From the NCBI RefSeq assembly GCF_052857255.1, contig NC_135500.1, positions 104,789,048 to 104,853,047 of the forward strand: DNA of 64,000 bases, in the 5' to 3' direction. Position 1 is the first letter of the stretch. Each line of letters begins with the position of its first letter. Under the pieces are notes generated by a model. It was not told the origin of the DNA. It saw only the letters and a program-made list of their open reading frames with translations, and ran no database searches. Positions 10,711 to 24,017 of this stretch are shown here, piece after piece. The position numbers and the translations under genes are program-made. The DNA is from Amblyomma americanum. Taxonomy: Eukaryota > Arthropoda > Arachnida > Ixodida > Ixodidae.

Positions 10711-11800
10711 GATATGAAGAAATTCATCAAACACAAATTTTAGTCTACATCAGATGACATGGCTGCGAGTCTTTTGAGATGCGAGACGCCAGCTAAAGTG
10801 GCTAAGCTTTCAGAGAGAGCGGTTTTTGCTAGTGGGAACAACTTCACTACGCTGACATTCTTTCTTTTTTCTTAAAATTACTACTTGATGTACCCGAAAG
10901 GAAACTGTGCAAGCGGTCAGTCGTATAATGGAAGGAAGGAGGGTTTCTTAAGGAGCGTATATTATGTGCTACGCTGTTGTCACTGAAGACGGAAAACTGG
11001 ACTACTTGGAGGTTCATCTTATTGCAAACTAAATATCGCTTCTGATGAGGAATACGAACACCCCGAAGAAAGAAAACAGACCAGGTGGGCGGGGCTGTCA
11101 CGGGAGCCGGAAAATGCCGCGAAAGGCCTAGACGAGCAGCCATAGTTTGCTCTGCAGTAACTCTTTCTCTGAATCTAAAGTTTAACAGGATTACGGAGGT
11201 GAGGAGTGCATTAGTGTCTACGTCCCGGAGGATGTACATAGGTATGAACGCTGCCGGCTGGATCTAACGACCACCATTTGTGCATGCCAACATTCTCCCC
11301 CATATCTTCTTGATGACATGCCAGTTGAGATAGTTGTTTAAAAGAGCGCCAAAAGAAGGAGTAACGATAAACAAGTTTCGTGCAAAAGTAGATCACATAA
11401 CCTGCAAGTTCAAAGATGCGATCCAAAGTCGTCGAGGCTGACCGAAACCTCTCCTCCGGAAGACGGCTAAATAACATCCAAACAGCTTTCTCGGAGCAAC
11501 GACCCGGACCCGTAAATTGAAACAGATGGATGTGAGAGAGAAACGATGGTAAGGACGACTCGGCACGGACGTCTGGCGAATACTAGTTCGCGCTACGCTT
11601 ACTTTCGATTATAGAACGGCCGGTATTGAAACAAATAAACAAAAGTGGTATGGGCTTAACGCAGTTAGCCGGAGACATGAGAAAACTTGTGTTCGCTTTT
11701 CAGCTGGAGGAAACAAGGGCATGACGTGGTAGCTTTAGTGAGTTTATCTCTAATATACAGAACTGGTCACTCATAGATAAAGGCGAGTCCTCATACCGAT
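10711..11800. other. Spacer, nothing recognised
   Basis: No domain, RNA or transposon hallmark seen. The minus frame at 10847-11239 and the frames at 11085-11267 and 11211-11477 have no recognisable motifs and overlap each other. Confidence 0.4.
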
Positions 11801-12050
11801 AATAGCTCAGTGGCGGAGCGAATAAGCAACAGGTCACTGCACTGGCAGGTGGCTGTTTCTATCAGTTTCTATCACAGTCACCGGTAGGAATTGTGCCCCC
11901 AATATTGCTCTTCATAAGCAACCTCTCGCGACCAGTCATTAATTTAACTGCCACCTGCCACGGTGGTCAATTCGCTCAAAATCTGGTGGGCAGGTTTGAT
12001 GACGCTACAAGGTCACGTGACCTAGGTGGCGTGACCCCTTCCTCACATTG
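11801..12050 (+). mobile_element. Degenerate tRNA-headed SINE with TCACGTGA motif
   Basis: The start contains TAGCTCAGTGG (about 11804-11815), a good A-box. The body ends in a segment (about 11950-12040) alignable by eye with the repeat at 22850-23195: both contain a CCACCTGCC segment, then GATGACGCT, then GTCACGTGACCTAGGTGG. The shared order of motifs makes common descent convincing although both copies are diverged. Confidence 0.55.
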
Positions 12051-14931
12051 TCTGCAGCTGACACAAGACAAGAACACAAGAGAAGATGACAAGATCTTGC
12101 TTGGGCCAGAATATTTCTTTCGCACTTCACAATTGCTTCATTGCTCCACAAGTACGCGGTGGCTTACGGACCTTTCTATAGCTTGACCTAAACAAATGAT
12201 TTCTTGGGGCACCGCCCTAAGCCTATGTCCACGAAGTATCGAAATATCATTGGTTGAATAAACGTTTTTCCTCCGCCTTCTCCTCCACTAAATAATACGA
12301 AACGTAGACTGAAACTCTGTAGATAAAGCTTAAAATAATTTTTCTCCAAAAGCTGCAGGTGGCACTCAGAAGGGCTTCCTGCTGTGCATTACGAGCGCTG
12401 ACAACCACTGCGGCTGGTTAGCACTCCTTACATGGTAGTTGCTGAAATTTAAATTGGACATAAAACAAAGTGCCCAGTCTATATCAAAACAAAAAAATGA
12501 AGTTGATCGAAAACATTCACTAGCGTTCACTCTCACTCCGCCACTTTATGCTCTAAATTGAAGTTTATTTCAAGAGGTTTGCTCAGCATTCAGGCCATTT
12601 TAATGATTCTAAAATGTAACGTATTTTTTCAGTGATCTAGACCACCTTGTTAACCGCTGTGATATTTCTGCTAAAGCAGAAAAGCTTCGAGGAGCATTTA
12701 GCGCAACAAAAAAATGTTAAACTGCCAATGACAAAGCTCACAGTGGTGCCTCTGCAAGGTTGAAACAATGCAATGAATGCAAACTGAAGCTCCGGTGCAA
12801 AACAGAATAAATAAAGCAATTTTAAGTTTCGTTTTGCTGTCTTGTTGGCCGTAGCTTTATACAGTCTTACTTATACTTATCAGTTTCATCGCTCTCCGTG
12901 GTATCTATTGCGGATGTGTTACAGGGAGTTTAAAAACATTTATTTCTTAATCTTGCAATGAGCCTTAGTAACCCATTTAAAAATACTGCATATGTTTTCT
13001 GAGAAGTAAAACGGAAGATAATTATATTTGTACACCCTTGTTTAAGTAGATTGCTTTCGAAAGAAGAATAAATGCAAATTAACTTTGCCTGTTATAAACA
13101 AACTATTCAAACAAAACACCGTGGCTCCGAGCTGTTGGAAATAACACGACAGAGTTAAATACGCCGGCTTTGGAAATTTATGAGACCAAGCTCAGAATGT
13201 CGTAGGCGTCGTGAGTGAGCATTTGGCTGCACCCCGACGCAGGTATCTTTGTAACTTCTTAGATTTGCTGGAAAACGCATCACGGTCGAGCTGAGCCATC
13301 GCTCAGGAGCCCCAGTGAAAAAATTAAGAAAGCCGTTTAAGCTGAAAACGCGTGCGGCAGCAATCTAGTCTATATGTTGACCTGGGAGCACATGCAACAT
13401 GCTTTACATCTCAAACAACCTTTTCGGAGGCACCTGAAAGCGAGTACTCTATTTTTGTATTTGTAAAGCAGAGATGGACGTTAGATCCTGTAATACAGTG
13501 GCGATGTACGAGAAGTATCCTGTTGGCTTCGAGTTGAAGGGCATTTCCCTACTAAGTATGCCAGATATTCAACACTAATTAATAAAATATGGACTCCTAA
13601 TCCTTACAGCTTGTTCCGCAATAATGAAAATCACGGCCAAAACACTACGCCGTCTATCAAAACGGGCGTAATCTAGAACTTTGGACTTATCTGCAGTAAG
13701 TTTTAAGGTTGTTACTGGAAGGTATAGTAAAAGCTTTCCTCGAAAGTTCGTTCTTATTTTCATTACATTGTTCGAAAGCACTGAAACATCAGGATATCGG
13801 GAACTTCCCGCACATATTCAAATGCGAAAAATTATACCATTTGACAGGGAGCGTTCTGAATCTCTTGTTTCATGACTACGACTCTATGCCTATGAGCAAT
13901 TGAACTTCAGCTGTCTGTCAAAAGCCTAGCCATGGTCTTCACGCCGACAAAATGCAGGCACATTACCATTCATCTGCGGCACATAAAATATGGTTTAGCG
14001 CACGATAAACGAACAAAAAACAATTTAGATACGACTGCATTATATGTATAAGTGATGCTAAATTGACATAAAGTCAGTGCACCACCGATTCGCTTTTAAT
14101 GCAGTTCAGGTTCGGCGAAGAACTTCAGCAAAGGTTTTCTGCACGTTCTACGTGACCCTTCGTCGTTCTTCAGAATTTGCCGTAAGCCCTTGTTTTGTAA
14201 TCTAAATTATCGTCAGTATTCCCGGGAAGAATTAACTCTACTATTATTGCATTTTAATCTATATGAACTCACTCAAAGAGCGAGCATTCTATGAGCACAC
14301 CTATATCTACCATCACATGCAGGCCTCAAGCGTGTTGCCGAGTTCTCGTATTAACTTTATTCCTGTAACTTGTGCTACTTCTAAAGATATTCTAGCTTGA
14401 GTTTATTATGCTCCATTAAACCCGTTTTGTTCTTGTGAGAGACATCAATTAGAAACAAAAGGAAGCGCGTACTCGCAATAGAGCGAGCTTCTCGTGATAG
14501 GGATTTTATAACGGTTGCTGCTGCAATAGGCCATTGAACGCTCTTAGTTCTGGAAGGGCGTGCTTGGATGCATCCAGAGCGAAGCGTACACGGTTGGGAA
14601 GCCTTGCTTCACGCGCCTCGATCCGTACTTCCTGGACAGCGCAGAGCTGCCGAAGCGCTAGCATTTTCTGTAACAAGCACTACTCGATTGATGCTGCGCT
14701 TGGAATTTACGAGCTTTCCGGTGCACATGGCTGCAAGTTTTTCGTAGTGCATTGCTGCATCCTCTTCCATAGCACTGCAAGGGACGCGTAATTATCCAAA
14801 AGTGTGCGCACACACCGCTTGAATGCCGACGGGCTCTTATTATTCTTTTCTTTCATTGCGATTACAAAACATTTACACTATAAAGCATATCTTGGGCTTG
14901 AGTTCAGTGGCCGTTACGACACATAGTTGAC
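12051..14931. other. AT-rich spacer, nothing recognised
   Basis: No supported gene. The short frames (for example 13352-13537, 13681-13903, 14534-14791) show no domains, signal peptides or splice structure that I can defend. Confidence 0.45.
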
Positions 14932-15111
14932 GAAATGAGAACTGGCGCAAAAAACGAGGACGAAATCAAAAACTAAGAAGGCACAAGCGCCAGGGGATTA
15001 TAACAAAAAGGTTTAAAAACCCTGTCTTTTTCTGCAAATAAACTTAGTTGGTATTTGGCGCCTGTTCTTCCGCTTTCCATCCTAGTTTAGTTGCGTCAGT
15101 TCTCGTTTCTT
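14932..15111. repeat. Imperfect inverted repeat, foldback family
   Basis: The left arm from 14932 (GAGAACTGGCGCAAAAAACG) and the reverse complement of the right arm ending at 15111 (GAGAACTGACGCAACTAAAC) match best at their outer ends and again at an inner GCGCC. The spacer between them contains AATAAACTTAGTTGG. The GGCGCnnAAAAAACGAGGAC arm motif recurs in the palindrome at 32946-33062, suggesting a family. Confidence 0.6.
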
Positions 15112-17350
15112 CAGATATATCGCGAAAGCAAATCTAGGGGATGTGCTTAGAGCACACGGAGAAAACAGGTGATCTGGCGCAAAATTATAGAGCAATTTTC
15201 TCGTTTTGTGGGCACAACTAACCCTTTTAGCGAAGCAATTGAACTTAAAATACCAGCATTCACGATGGCAGGAACTGATTATACATCAAACTGTACTTTG
15301 CTAACTGAGGCCAAATATCCGCAGGCGAATTGTAAATTGTTTACCGGTGCAGGTGACGCGTAAGAAAAACAGCTTGTTTACGCCGTTTAGACTTTTGTTC
15401 GGAAGGCTATATAAGAGACGTTAACGCGTCATCAGTACGGAATGCAAATGTTAACATTTCAAGCGCTTTCATGTTTCTTTATACTGGTAAAAAGAAGAAT
15501 TGCGTCCGTACTCGTCGTCTTAGGAAATTAAACCAGCAAGTTTACGACCTCTCCTCAATTTTTGACATCCGAGTAAATGCGTTCAGTAAGTTGAACGCAA
15601 GAAAATTGCGTATTATCACAAAAACAGGGCAGTTCACCAAAGTAAAATGGCAGATCACAAATAAAAGAGCTGTTCTGCAAGCCCCAGGCAATATAACAAT
15701 GGAATGAGAACGTACCACTTATAACGAGCCACTTTGAAATTTGTGAAGAATTTGCTTAGCCCACGTCAAAGCAGGGCTCTTATAGTCAGCCTCGCCTTTT
15801 GTCCCTCTTACTTCAGTACAGAAGATTTCTATGGAAGTTTCATTGGTGAACATTTACGAAGGCCGCTACTGGTCTCCGGCTAGTTGCCATTATGAAAACC
15901 TGAATTTGCGCAGAGCGAAAGGATTCGCATTGTTAGGAGATAAGGGCGTTTAGCGGCCAGCAGAACACGAGTCTATGAGGCGGGGAAGGTTGCCCGCCAT
16001 AGAAACCAAGTTCAAGGGTGCGAAAGGCCGCAGCATGAAATTAATTATCTGCGAGTTTATTGGCCTCATAACGAAACTATGAATACTCGGAGCAGAGAAC
16101 TAAAGTGTCTGGTGAATTTCGACGACAGGCCGCACCAGTGGCCCCACGGTTGTATACCTGCCCCGGACCGCGTCACATACAGGCGCCTGTTATCTCAGCC
16201 TAAATGTGTTCCCGGAGGCAATCCACTTCTCTGCGCACATTCGCATTTCCATTGGTGTCAAAGGGTTCGGCTTATTTCACCAGGCGGCTGCACGTGATGT
16301 TTAAGCGATTTCGGCCGAGATACCGGCGCCTGGGTAACAACGACGGCGCCGCGTTGTTCGGTGCAGCGCGCTCTGTCCTTGCGTCCACAAGCCGGAAGTA
16401 GGGGACCGGGTCACTGGGCTCTCCCAGCCCTCATTCGGCGTGAGACGGAGGGTTCGTTGGTGTTGGCGTTGTTTTCGAAACTTCCTGCAGAGATTGTGCC
16501 GCGGACGTTGCGAACGTGTAGAGGGCCCGTTCTGCTGAGGGGCTGATACGGCGGACCGATTAATCAAAAAACAAACAATGGGTGTGCTTTCTTCTGTCGC
16601 CAGCGTAGTGTGCCGCAGTGAAATGCCTCAGGAGCGACTTCCAATCTGAATAAAGGCTGTCAAACTGACTACTCATTGTCAAATGACGACCTTTCCCTAA
16701 AAGCAGGAGCTTTGTACCAATGAGGGCCGGCTGTTCATGGGTGATGTGGGCATAGTACTGCGCCCTCTAGTTGGGCGGAAGCTTGACGCAGTGTTTGCCG
16801 TTGATGTTAACCTAAAAGCGGGCCACTCTCTAACATGTGAAAGCACTACTTACGGTTTTTGACACTATAGCAGCCCTGCAGCGATACATTTCAAGAATAA
16901 GAGGTTACCTTTATACTAAACATGTAAAGAATAGGCGTGAAAAGTTCATCAAATATGTTTAATGACACTCAGATCCACCTTTTTTTTTTGGTGTCGTGAT
17001 CTGATATTGGGATACACCCACGGCGTGGTGTCCCAATCCTTATATGAAAGCTGGAATAATCACTTCACTCCTGCGAGACGAAAGGCGGCGCAAGTGCATA
17101 ACGAGGCCGATGTTTATCTAGATGTGATCTGTGGTGTGTGGGACGGCAAAGAGAAGATTGCATGCTTAGCCAACTGGTTCCGCTTCCGTATACGGGTCTC
17201 GCCTATCTTTTTGAATGTACTAATAGCTGAAACCACATGAAAAGAAATAATTTTTCCTTTTTAGCTGCGGCTAGGTATGACTGCAGAAATCTGAAACAAG
17301 CGGCAAACTACTAAATTTGAAATCTTTGAGGCTGGCTATTTCACTGGACC
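15112..17350. other. Spacer with a CpG-rich block at about 16100-16570
   Basis: No gene supported. 16100-16570 is strongly GC/CpG-rich and has GCCGGAAGTAG (ETS-like) near 16391. This could be a promoter-type CpG island, but I see no following exon. 16961-17240 is open for 92 codons without recognisable motifs. Confidence 0.3.
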
Positions 17351-17514
17351 AAATTGTAGGCGCTGCATAGTTTTTCAAGAAAAGAAATAAAGAGAAGCTA
17401 GGAAAGACGTCCGACACGCACACCCACCGCCCTATCCATGCTGAACGTCTTCCCTGACTTTTCGTCTTTTGTTCTTTTTTTCTTTTTTGTAAAACTATGC
17501 AGCGCCTGCAGTTT
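17351..17514. repeat. 164-bp inverted-repeat (MITE-like) element
   Basis: The terminal 24 bp (17351-17374, containing GGCGCTGCATAGTTTT) are the reverse complement of 17491-17514 with two mismatches; the inner 17 bp match exactly. The purine-rich inner arms also resemble each other (GGAAAGACG versus GGGAAGACG). It has no coding capacity and is probably a non-autonomous foldback element. Confidence 0.7.
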
Positions 17515-20500
17515 ACCCTAGTGTAAAACAACAAACTAGCCCGAACACAAACTTCACTTGAATTTCACCCTCACATTTATTTGAGATCAAAACGAACAAA
17601 GACACAACCAAAAAAAGCCGCAAATGAAGTCAGAAGGGCAACTACAAAGTAATGCCAGATGTAGACCACTACATAGTTCTTCGCCTTTTGTTACCATCTA
17701 ACGTGTCCCGCTTATGATTCCCCATCTGTACTCTTTATACCTCACCCAAGTTTGACTTCGAACTAAGATGGTAGCCATTGGTTTAAATTTAAAAAACCTG
17801 TCTGACTTGGAGCATTTACGACGGACGCTAGGTGAACAAAATAATTAGAGTGAAATACTGAGCGCAGTTCCTTCAAGGGATGTGTGTATAGCGTTCCTCA
17901 GTGCTGATATCACTGCCTTTTTATCTATCTGCTCTTCGTACACTGCGGATTGTTGTGTCCCAAGGATGGTTGGAGTTATTAATTTATTTAAGCTAAGGTA
18001 TAAGGGTGCGTATAGCGCCATTGTGACGTTCCAACGAAACATCAGTGTGTTTTGTTTTTTTTTTCTGGAAATCTGCTAGTAGGGAGACATTAGCATAGTT
18101 GTCGATGAAAAAATAAACCGAAGAAAAGGCAATGTTTTTGCTTTACATTTCTGCATTGTACATCAAATATTCTTAAAAAGAAAAGTTTTTCGCCGGCTTG
18201 ACAGAAACAGAGGGATTTCTCAGCGCCGCATGAACACGCCGGGCTTTGCAGCTTGAGAACTCAACCGGAAAACAACAACTGGGCTGTCATAGCCTAAGCG
18301 CATCTCCTAGTGCCGTAACTACTTGTTGTCCAGTGTGCACAATGCCTAAATAACGAAATGCGCCTGCACCTGTGCAATGAACGGCCGCTTAGCGATGAAA
18401 TGTAACGACTACAGATTTGCTGCTAAATTATGTAGGCCTGTTGTTGTTGGCAGTCTCTAATCACTGATTCTTGATGAATTGAAGAGACGTTGGAGATAAA
18501 CGAACTGGGCAGCAACAATGTGAGTGCGAACCCTCCAAGAGTTTGTTTTTCTGTTTTCGTCTTTCTTTTTTGTCAATTCTTACTTTTCTCCGATCATCCA
18601 CTGCTATATTAACATGTATTAGCGCGGCTCGGCCGAAAATCCTACTTTTGTACGACCTCTTGTAGCTAAAACCCTAAACAATGCTTCTCGCTGCATGCAG
18701 AGTCAGCTATACGTCATAAAAAAATTGAACAATAAATGGCGCCCCCTAGCTCGCTTCTTTTTAATATTAGGTTGGTGTTCCAATATATTGTGTTCGATCT
18801 TTCAAATGCACATAAGTGAGATTTACCGTGGCAGAGACGTATTAGTGTAGAAGTACATCGAAATGCCGGACACCTTTTGCAAGTCTTCAGTGACCCCACC
18901 TGCCACAGTGCATGCTTAACAGCCATCCCGTAAACTGGTATATGTCTACGCTAATACGTTTCTGCAATGCTAAAACCCCATTTTTACGAGGTGCGCGACG
19001 TCTGTGATTCTATTTGGCCCTCTTCTCTGATCGAATTGCGTTAATCATTGCGCTATATCAATCTCCCCATACACCTTCAATAATGTTCCATGCTGTAGCA
19101 GAAATTTCCCTCACTTGAGCAAAAATTCCCCATTTCAAGCCTTTTCTCCCCGGCAGCTGCTTCAAAACTTCGTCGATGTGTGAAATGTGGAAGAAAAAAT
19201 GCGGTTTCTTAAGTTCCCCAAAACACCGTGCAGCTTTCCTTTTCGCGAAATGCTACCCTTCAGATTCCCGGAAAAGAGAAAGATTCCCTGAACAGAATAT
19301 CACGGCTCACCGTTACACCGTTCTATTACTGCTTTTAGCGAAGTCGCGACAGACTCAAAGCATTATGAAAAATTACGCTACATTTTATTCACACACAAAC
19401 GGATGTATTTAGCTTCAATTTTTTTTATTTCTGTGCAGCCGAAACACCGGCATAACTGACACCTTTAATTATATTTTTAACCCCTTTCCTCTCGGAACAG
19501 CATTAAAGAATTATAGGTGAAACTCCACGTCATGAGACATGTCAAATGAGCCTGCTCTTAACGCCGGTGTCTTTATGAACCGAAGCTTCGAAGCATTTCC
19601 TCCTTTATTTTTACTTCCTTCTGCACTTAGCTTTTGCCTCTCACCTATATGGTCAAGGAAGCTCGCACTGGCCAAATTCAAAACATGTGCCGCTCTCTTC
19701 TATTGTTTCGTTCATTTCACGGTTTTGGCGGTAACATTGAAATCTTCCTTTACCCGAACAGGTGGTTTACATTAGACAACCTGTTTTTATTCATGGTATT
19801 CAAGCCATTAAAAACACCTCCGAGATATAAGTCGTACCGTAAAATACAGAACCGAAGAGACGGATGGGTACGTGTTGTGTCAGCAGAATATTTTATTCGC
19901 GGTAATCCACGTTTGGCTGCCTCGGGTTTTTTTTGCGGAAAAACTAGCCAGCAAAAGAAAGGAAAATGACTTTTTAGAAAATCTTCAAGCATGAAGATTG
20001 CTTTTCAGACATTGAGAAGCCTTTAAATGAAAACAAAGGTGTCAGATTAGATCAGAACATGGTTTCTAGATTGATCTTTTACTTCGTATATTGTGAGAAA
20101 TACACAAACTAGGATGCTAGAATTCAGTAACCAGTGGTTGGCATTACTGATTACGCAGGATGCATGAGTTTACTTCTTGCGGGAATCACTGAGCGTTGGT
20201 TTGGTTCGCAAGAAGTGCTAAGCTTCGCGCACACCTACTAACGTAATTGAGCCAAACGGCTAACCACGTGTCCTCGCCTCTCGGCACTCCTTACTCATAT
20301 GGGCTACTTCCTACCGTTCTCATCTGCTTTTCTCGGTTTCGCTGTATCAGTGATTATCACTGACGTTTTCAAAACAAGGCAGTTTCACACAACGTAATGT
20401 TTCACGGTCTGAGTGCTCATCTTATTGTGGTGGTTATGTAGTTTACAGATACCTACGTTAAATTAGGCCGCTATCAAAATCATAGAAGTAATTGGCGGTC

Positions 20501-20569
20501 TATTAAAGACCGCGTCCTAGAAATTTCAAATTAATTACGTCGAGCTCATACGTTTGACCACAATGACCA
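17515..20569. other. AT-rich spacer, nothing recognised
   Basis: The overlapping frames at 19539-19775 and 19634-19969 lack recognisable domains. No RNA gene or repeat boundaries could be defined. Confidence 0.4.
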
Positions 20570-20570
20570 A

Positions 20571-20618
20571 ACACATGAGCTCTACATAATTAGCACACAT
20601 CAGCTCTACATAATTAGT
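20571..20618. repeat. 24-bp tandem duplication
   Basis: Two adjacent copies of a 24-bp unit beginning ACACAT and ending in AGCTCTACATAATTAG, with two differences. It is a small local duplication with no evident function. Confidence 0.8.
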
Positions 20619-20695
20619 TTGAAATTGCTAGCACAAGTCTTTCAGTGTCAGAGATCGTAGACAAGATTTGGGGGCTATATCACCAGCCACGGAAT

Positions 20696-20910
20696 ATTTT
20701 ATTTATTTATGATGTACTCTGGACCAGATCGGCCCAAGCAGGCAGAGTAAAATACAAAACAATATAGTGCACAAACTGCGACCATGAAAAAAATATCATT
20801 CTGATAGAGAAAGCAGATAGCAGAAATGGAGAATAAAAAATTTTGCAGTGAACTCATGCGTCTTAGTATATTGAGGAGACAAATCAAGCATTTTTGACAA
20901 TCAAATGAAG
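20696..20910 (-). mobile_element. 3' UTR of a CR1-like LINE
   Basis: On the minus strand this ends in ...GAGTACATCATAAATAAATAAAAT, the type of 3' terminus and ATAAA-repeat tail seen on tick CR1-like LINEs, preceded by CTGCTTGGGCCGATCTGG. No ORF2 sequence remains upstream. The assignment rests on terminal sequence style only. Confidence 0.45.
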
Positions 20911-22849
20911 TGCTGCTTTCAAGCGCTTGGAAGAACGGCAGCATTTGGATCGCGCAATATGTCCGTTACGAACGGAATTTACGCAAGGCTGCTCGTGGCC
21001 TTCACTTTGCAGAAAGAGATCACTTTCTTGTGTTGTGTGCCTCGCTCCCACGCAGCGCTAATTCCCCAAAAGTAGGTTTTTCGCAATTAACCCGGTTGTT
21101 TTTCTTCGCGCCCCGTAGCTCGAAATCTGGCTCGTTGGCAGTATGTGCTAGCCCCGATCTGCTTGTGCTGACATCGGTATTTGGCGCAGCCGCCTCGGCT
21201 GGCCACTCTAGCAGAATTGATGTCCAGCCGATGCTCGATCACGAAGACGAAATTTCCGGGTAAAGATTAAGATTGGGAGAGGGAGGTGTGAGATTGGGAG
21301 ATTGACACTTTCTTTGTGAAGACTTTGTAAGATTCCGCGAATGCAAAAGCTGGGATCCTCTCTAAAATGAAAACTTATGAGACCACCCGTGTTAATAATT
21401 TACAAACGTGATATTTAAAATAAAAAATCTTTGATGGGGCACGAATCTAATTAAAGTAAGGTCTTTTAGAAATTTCGTTAGACCAAATCATGGTAAAATT
21501 TGACTGGCCAGTAAAGTTAACGTATACTAATGAAGCAATTGCAGTCATTCTGTCCATTGCTTCTGCTGATGGTGAGGCCATGGTTTCCACTAAAGGTCGG
21601 TCTATTGAATTCCTGCTCGTCTCACAGCCAACCTCAAACTAGCTGCTTGAAATTGTTAAAGAAACTCGTATAAAGCTTCCATTCCTCAGCGCTTCTTTTC
21701 AAAGGCATCGCAGTTTTCAAAAATCTGGACGACTTTGCATGCGGTATGCATTCTTAATTTGGAATAGCGTTGTAATTGCTCTTCAAATACAGCAGATCCT
21801 GCCTTTAGAAGCTGTTCAATCTTCTGGAGGACTTCCTATCGCAGCTGGTATACCTTGCGCGTTGTGGCTGCTCGGGACGCTTGAATAAAATCAATACTTT
21901 CAAGTGTTCGTTCATAATGTGCAAAAGGTGAGACCGAAATATTATTTGCGTCTTCCCACCGTTTCTTCATTGCTGCTTCTTACGCTACACTCTAATACTT
22001 ACCGAGGAATCTTGTGGTACACGCCAAGAAAAAACGCTCCATGAAATTTCGATATCCAAAAGAAAACAACTCCCAATGCATGGCAACACTGATTCGTGTA
22101 AAATGTGTACACAAGGGCGATTCTTGTGAAAAGTAAACGGACTACTTTTGACCCACATGGAACGAACTTGCACGACGAAAAGCCTGCGGCCAGCACCTGC
22201 GTGGCGGAAATCCAGTGTGCCGTCGCCGTACTGCATCACATGCGGCGAAAAACAGGCGGCCGCCACCGCCATGATTTCTATACTAATAGAAATGGTGTGA
22301 TTCTATAATCTGAGCAAGATGCTGAAAAAAAATTTTTGAATTTGTAATTCAGCCATTATTTGTTCAACGACGGCAAAGATGGTGAATTACTGTTTAGTTT
22401 TTAAAGTTCATTCAATAATTTTTGTCATTTTGCATCAGTACATAGACTGGAGGACGCGCAGAAATCTTCCGGGCTGCCCACACTCTGTACTGGTAATCGT
22501 GACCGGGTGTTAGCCGTGGCGTATAGCTGCGCAAGTTGCGCCCGCGTTTTATTGTCCTAGAAAAATTGAAAAATGGTCGTCATGTCTGGGTGGCTGCGAT
22601 TGATTTATTATTTTACGTGAAATTGGCAGCTTTTGTCATCATGCTCGCCCCACCTGGCTAGCCGAGTCAAATGCGCTGGGCGGAAGTCTGATGCGGCTGC
22701 GCCCAGATTGGTTCGCGTTGTCAGCCGGTATTGGCCACTTCCGGCGAGAAGCTGGCCTCTGACATCCCGGCGAACATGTGTAGTTCAGATTGATCGAAGA
22801 CAAAAAGCCGCCAGCAACGAGACAGACGCCGCCGGGCAGCCTGTGCCGG
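20911..22849. other. Spacer, nothing recognised
   Basis: The open frames at 20910-21263 and 21985-22308 have no domain support. GC content rises toward 22640-22850, next to the SINE that follows. Confidence 0.35.
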
Positions 22850-23195
22850 TTTTAATGCGATAGTGTTAAACGCCCCGTTAAGGAGACAATGCGGCGCCGG
22901 CGTTATCGGCGTCGCATTATAGACGTTGTGAGCGAAATATCAAAAGCATGGCTCTTGCAGGTGGTCCCCAGAGATGCAACCTAAGAGGTTGGTTGACCAC
23001 CTAGGTCACGTGACATTGCAGCGTCATCACAACCTGGCACCGAATAGTGAGCAAGCTGCCTGCTGAGGCAGGTGGCCGTCAAATTGATCATTGGTCTCTC
23101 GGGAACAGCAGCATGACCTTCCCAAAGCCCACCGCTGGCAGGAGCTGCCATCGCAGCTCAGTATCGCATCGCTTAACCGCTGCACCACTGCGCCA
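22850..23195 (-). mobile_element. tRNA-headed SINE copy, TCACGTGA family
   Basis: On the minus strand it starts near 23195 with CGCAGTGGTGCAGCGGTTAAG, which contains a good A-box (TGGTGCAGCGG). The body includes the CCACCTGCC, GATGACGCT and GTCACGTGACCTAGGTGG segments shared with 11801-12050. It ends near 22850 in a short A-run after CTATCGCATT. The B-box is not clear. About 345 bp, non-coding. Confidence 0.6.
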
Positions 23196-24017
23196 GGAGC
23201 AGTATTTGGACTCCCTAAGACCGGTCAATGTAAGGTAGAGAATGACATTCTGCATATATGGCAATTAAGCCATTACGCTCTCCCGTCATACCTTTTAAGT
23301 CGCATGTTAAGTGTTTTCTCCAGTTTTTTGCAGGAAAATCGTTCCATGTGGAGCGGCTTTTAAGGCTCCGTGATAGGTTCGCCAGCGTTGCCGTCGGAGG
23401 TATGCGAAGTTGCTCCGCAGTACGCTGGTGTTCCTTTGCGGCTCGGAAACGTTGGCACACAAGCTGAATGCCTGCCAAATTCTGCAATACTGCGCATGAG
23501 CGCTCTACGATCTCGCTTCCGTGTTCAGCCGACATATGGCGCCGCATTTCTCGTTTTAGGTGCCTTATTATTTTTTTCCTTACATGCGATAACGCGTTCT
23601 TTACCCATTAAAAGGAATGAGATACCAAATTTGGCCGTCTATTTTCTTTGTGTATAAAAGCTAAAAATAAAATTAACTCAGCGCATAGAATCCGCCTTCG
23701 CCTAATAAATAAAGCAGAATTGAATATCTCTTACGTTCTATCAGTTTCGACTTAAGCTTTGGAATGTTCACTACGAAGTTTACGTGGAGATCATATCACT
23801 TCAAGCGTAAATGGAAAGACAACTGCGCTAACATAGCTCCTTGTTAATTCCTTTCCATTCTGGCTCTTGATGTAAAGCCAGCGCGTATTGCGTTGTATGC
23901 AATGTACAGCTATTGGAACCGAAATCTAGAAAGTTATTTTCCTGAGTCCTTGTCTTTTCTTGCTTTGCGTTTTTTAGAAATCATTCAATCATGAACCAAC
24001 AAGACTAAGTGTCTATC
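23196..24017. other. Spacer, nothing recognised
   Basis: Overlapping frames on both strands at 23215-23547 and 23370-23657 with no recognisable motifs. Confidence 0.35.
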
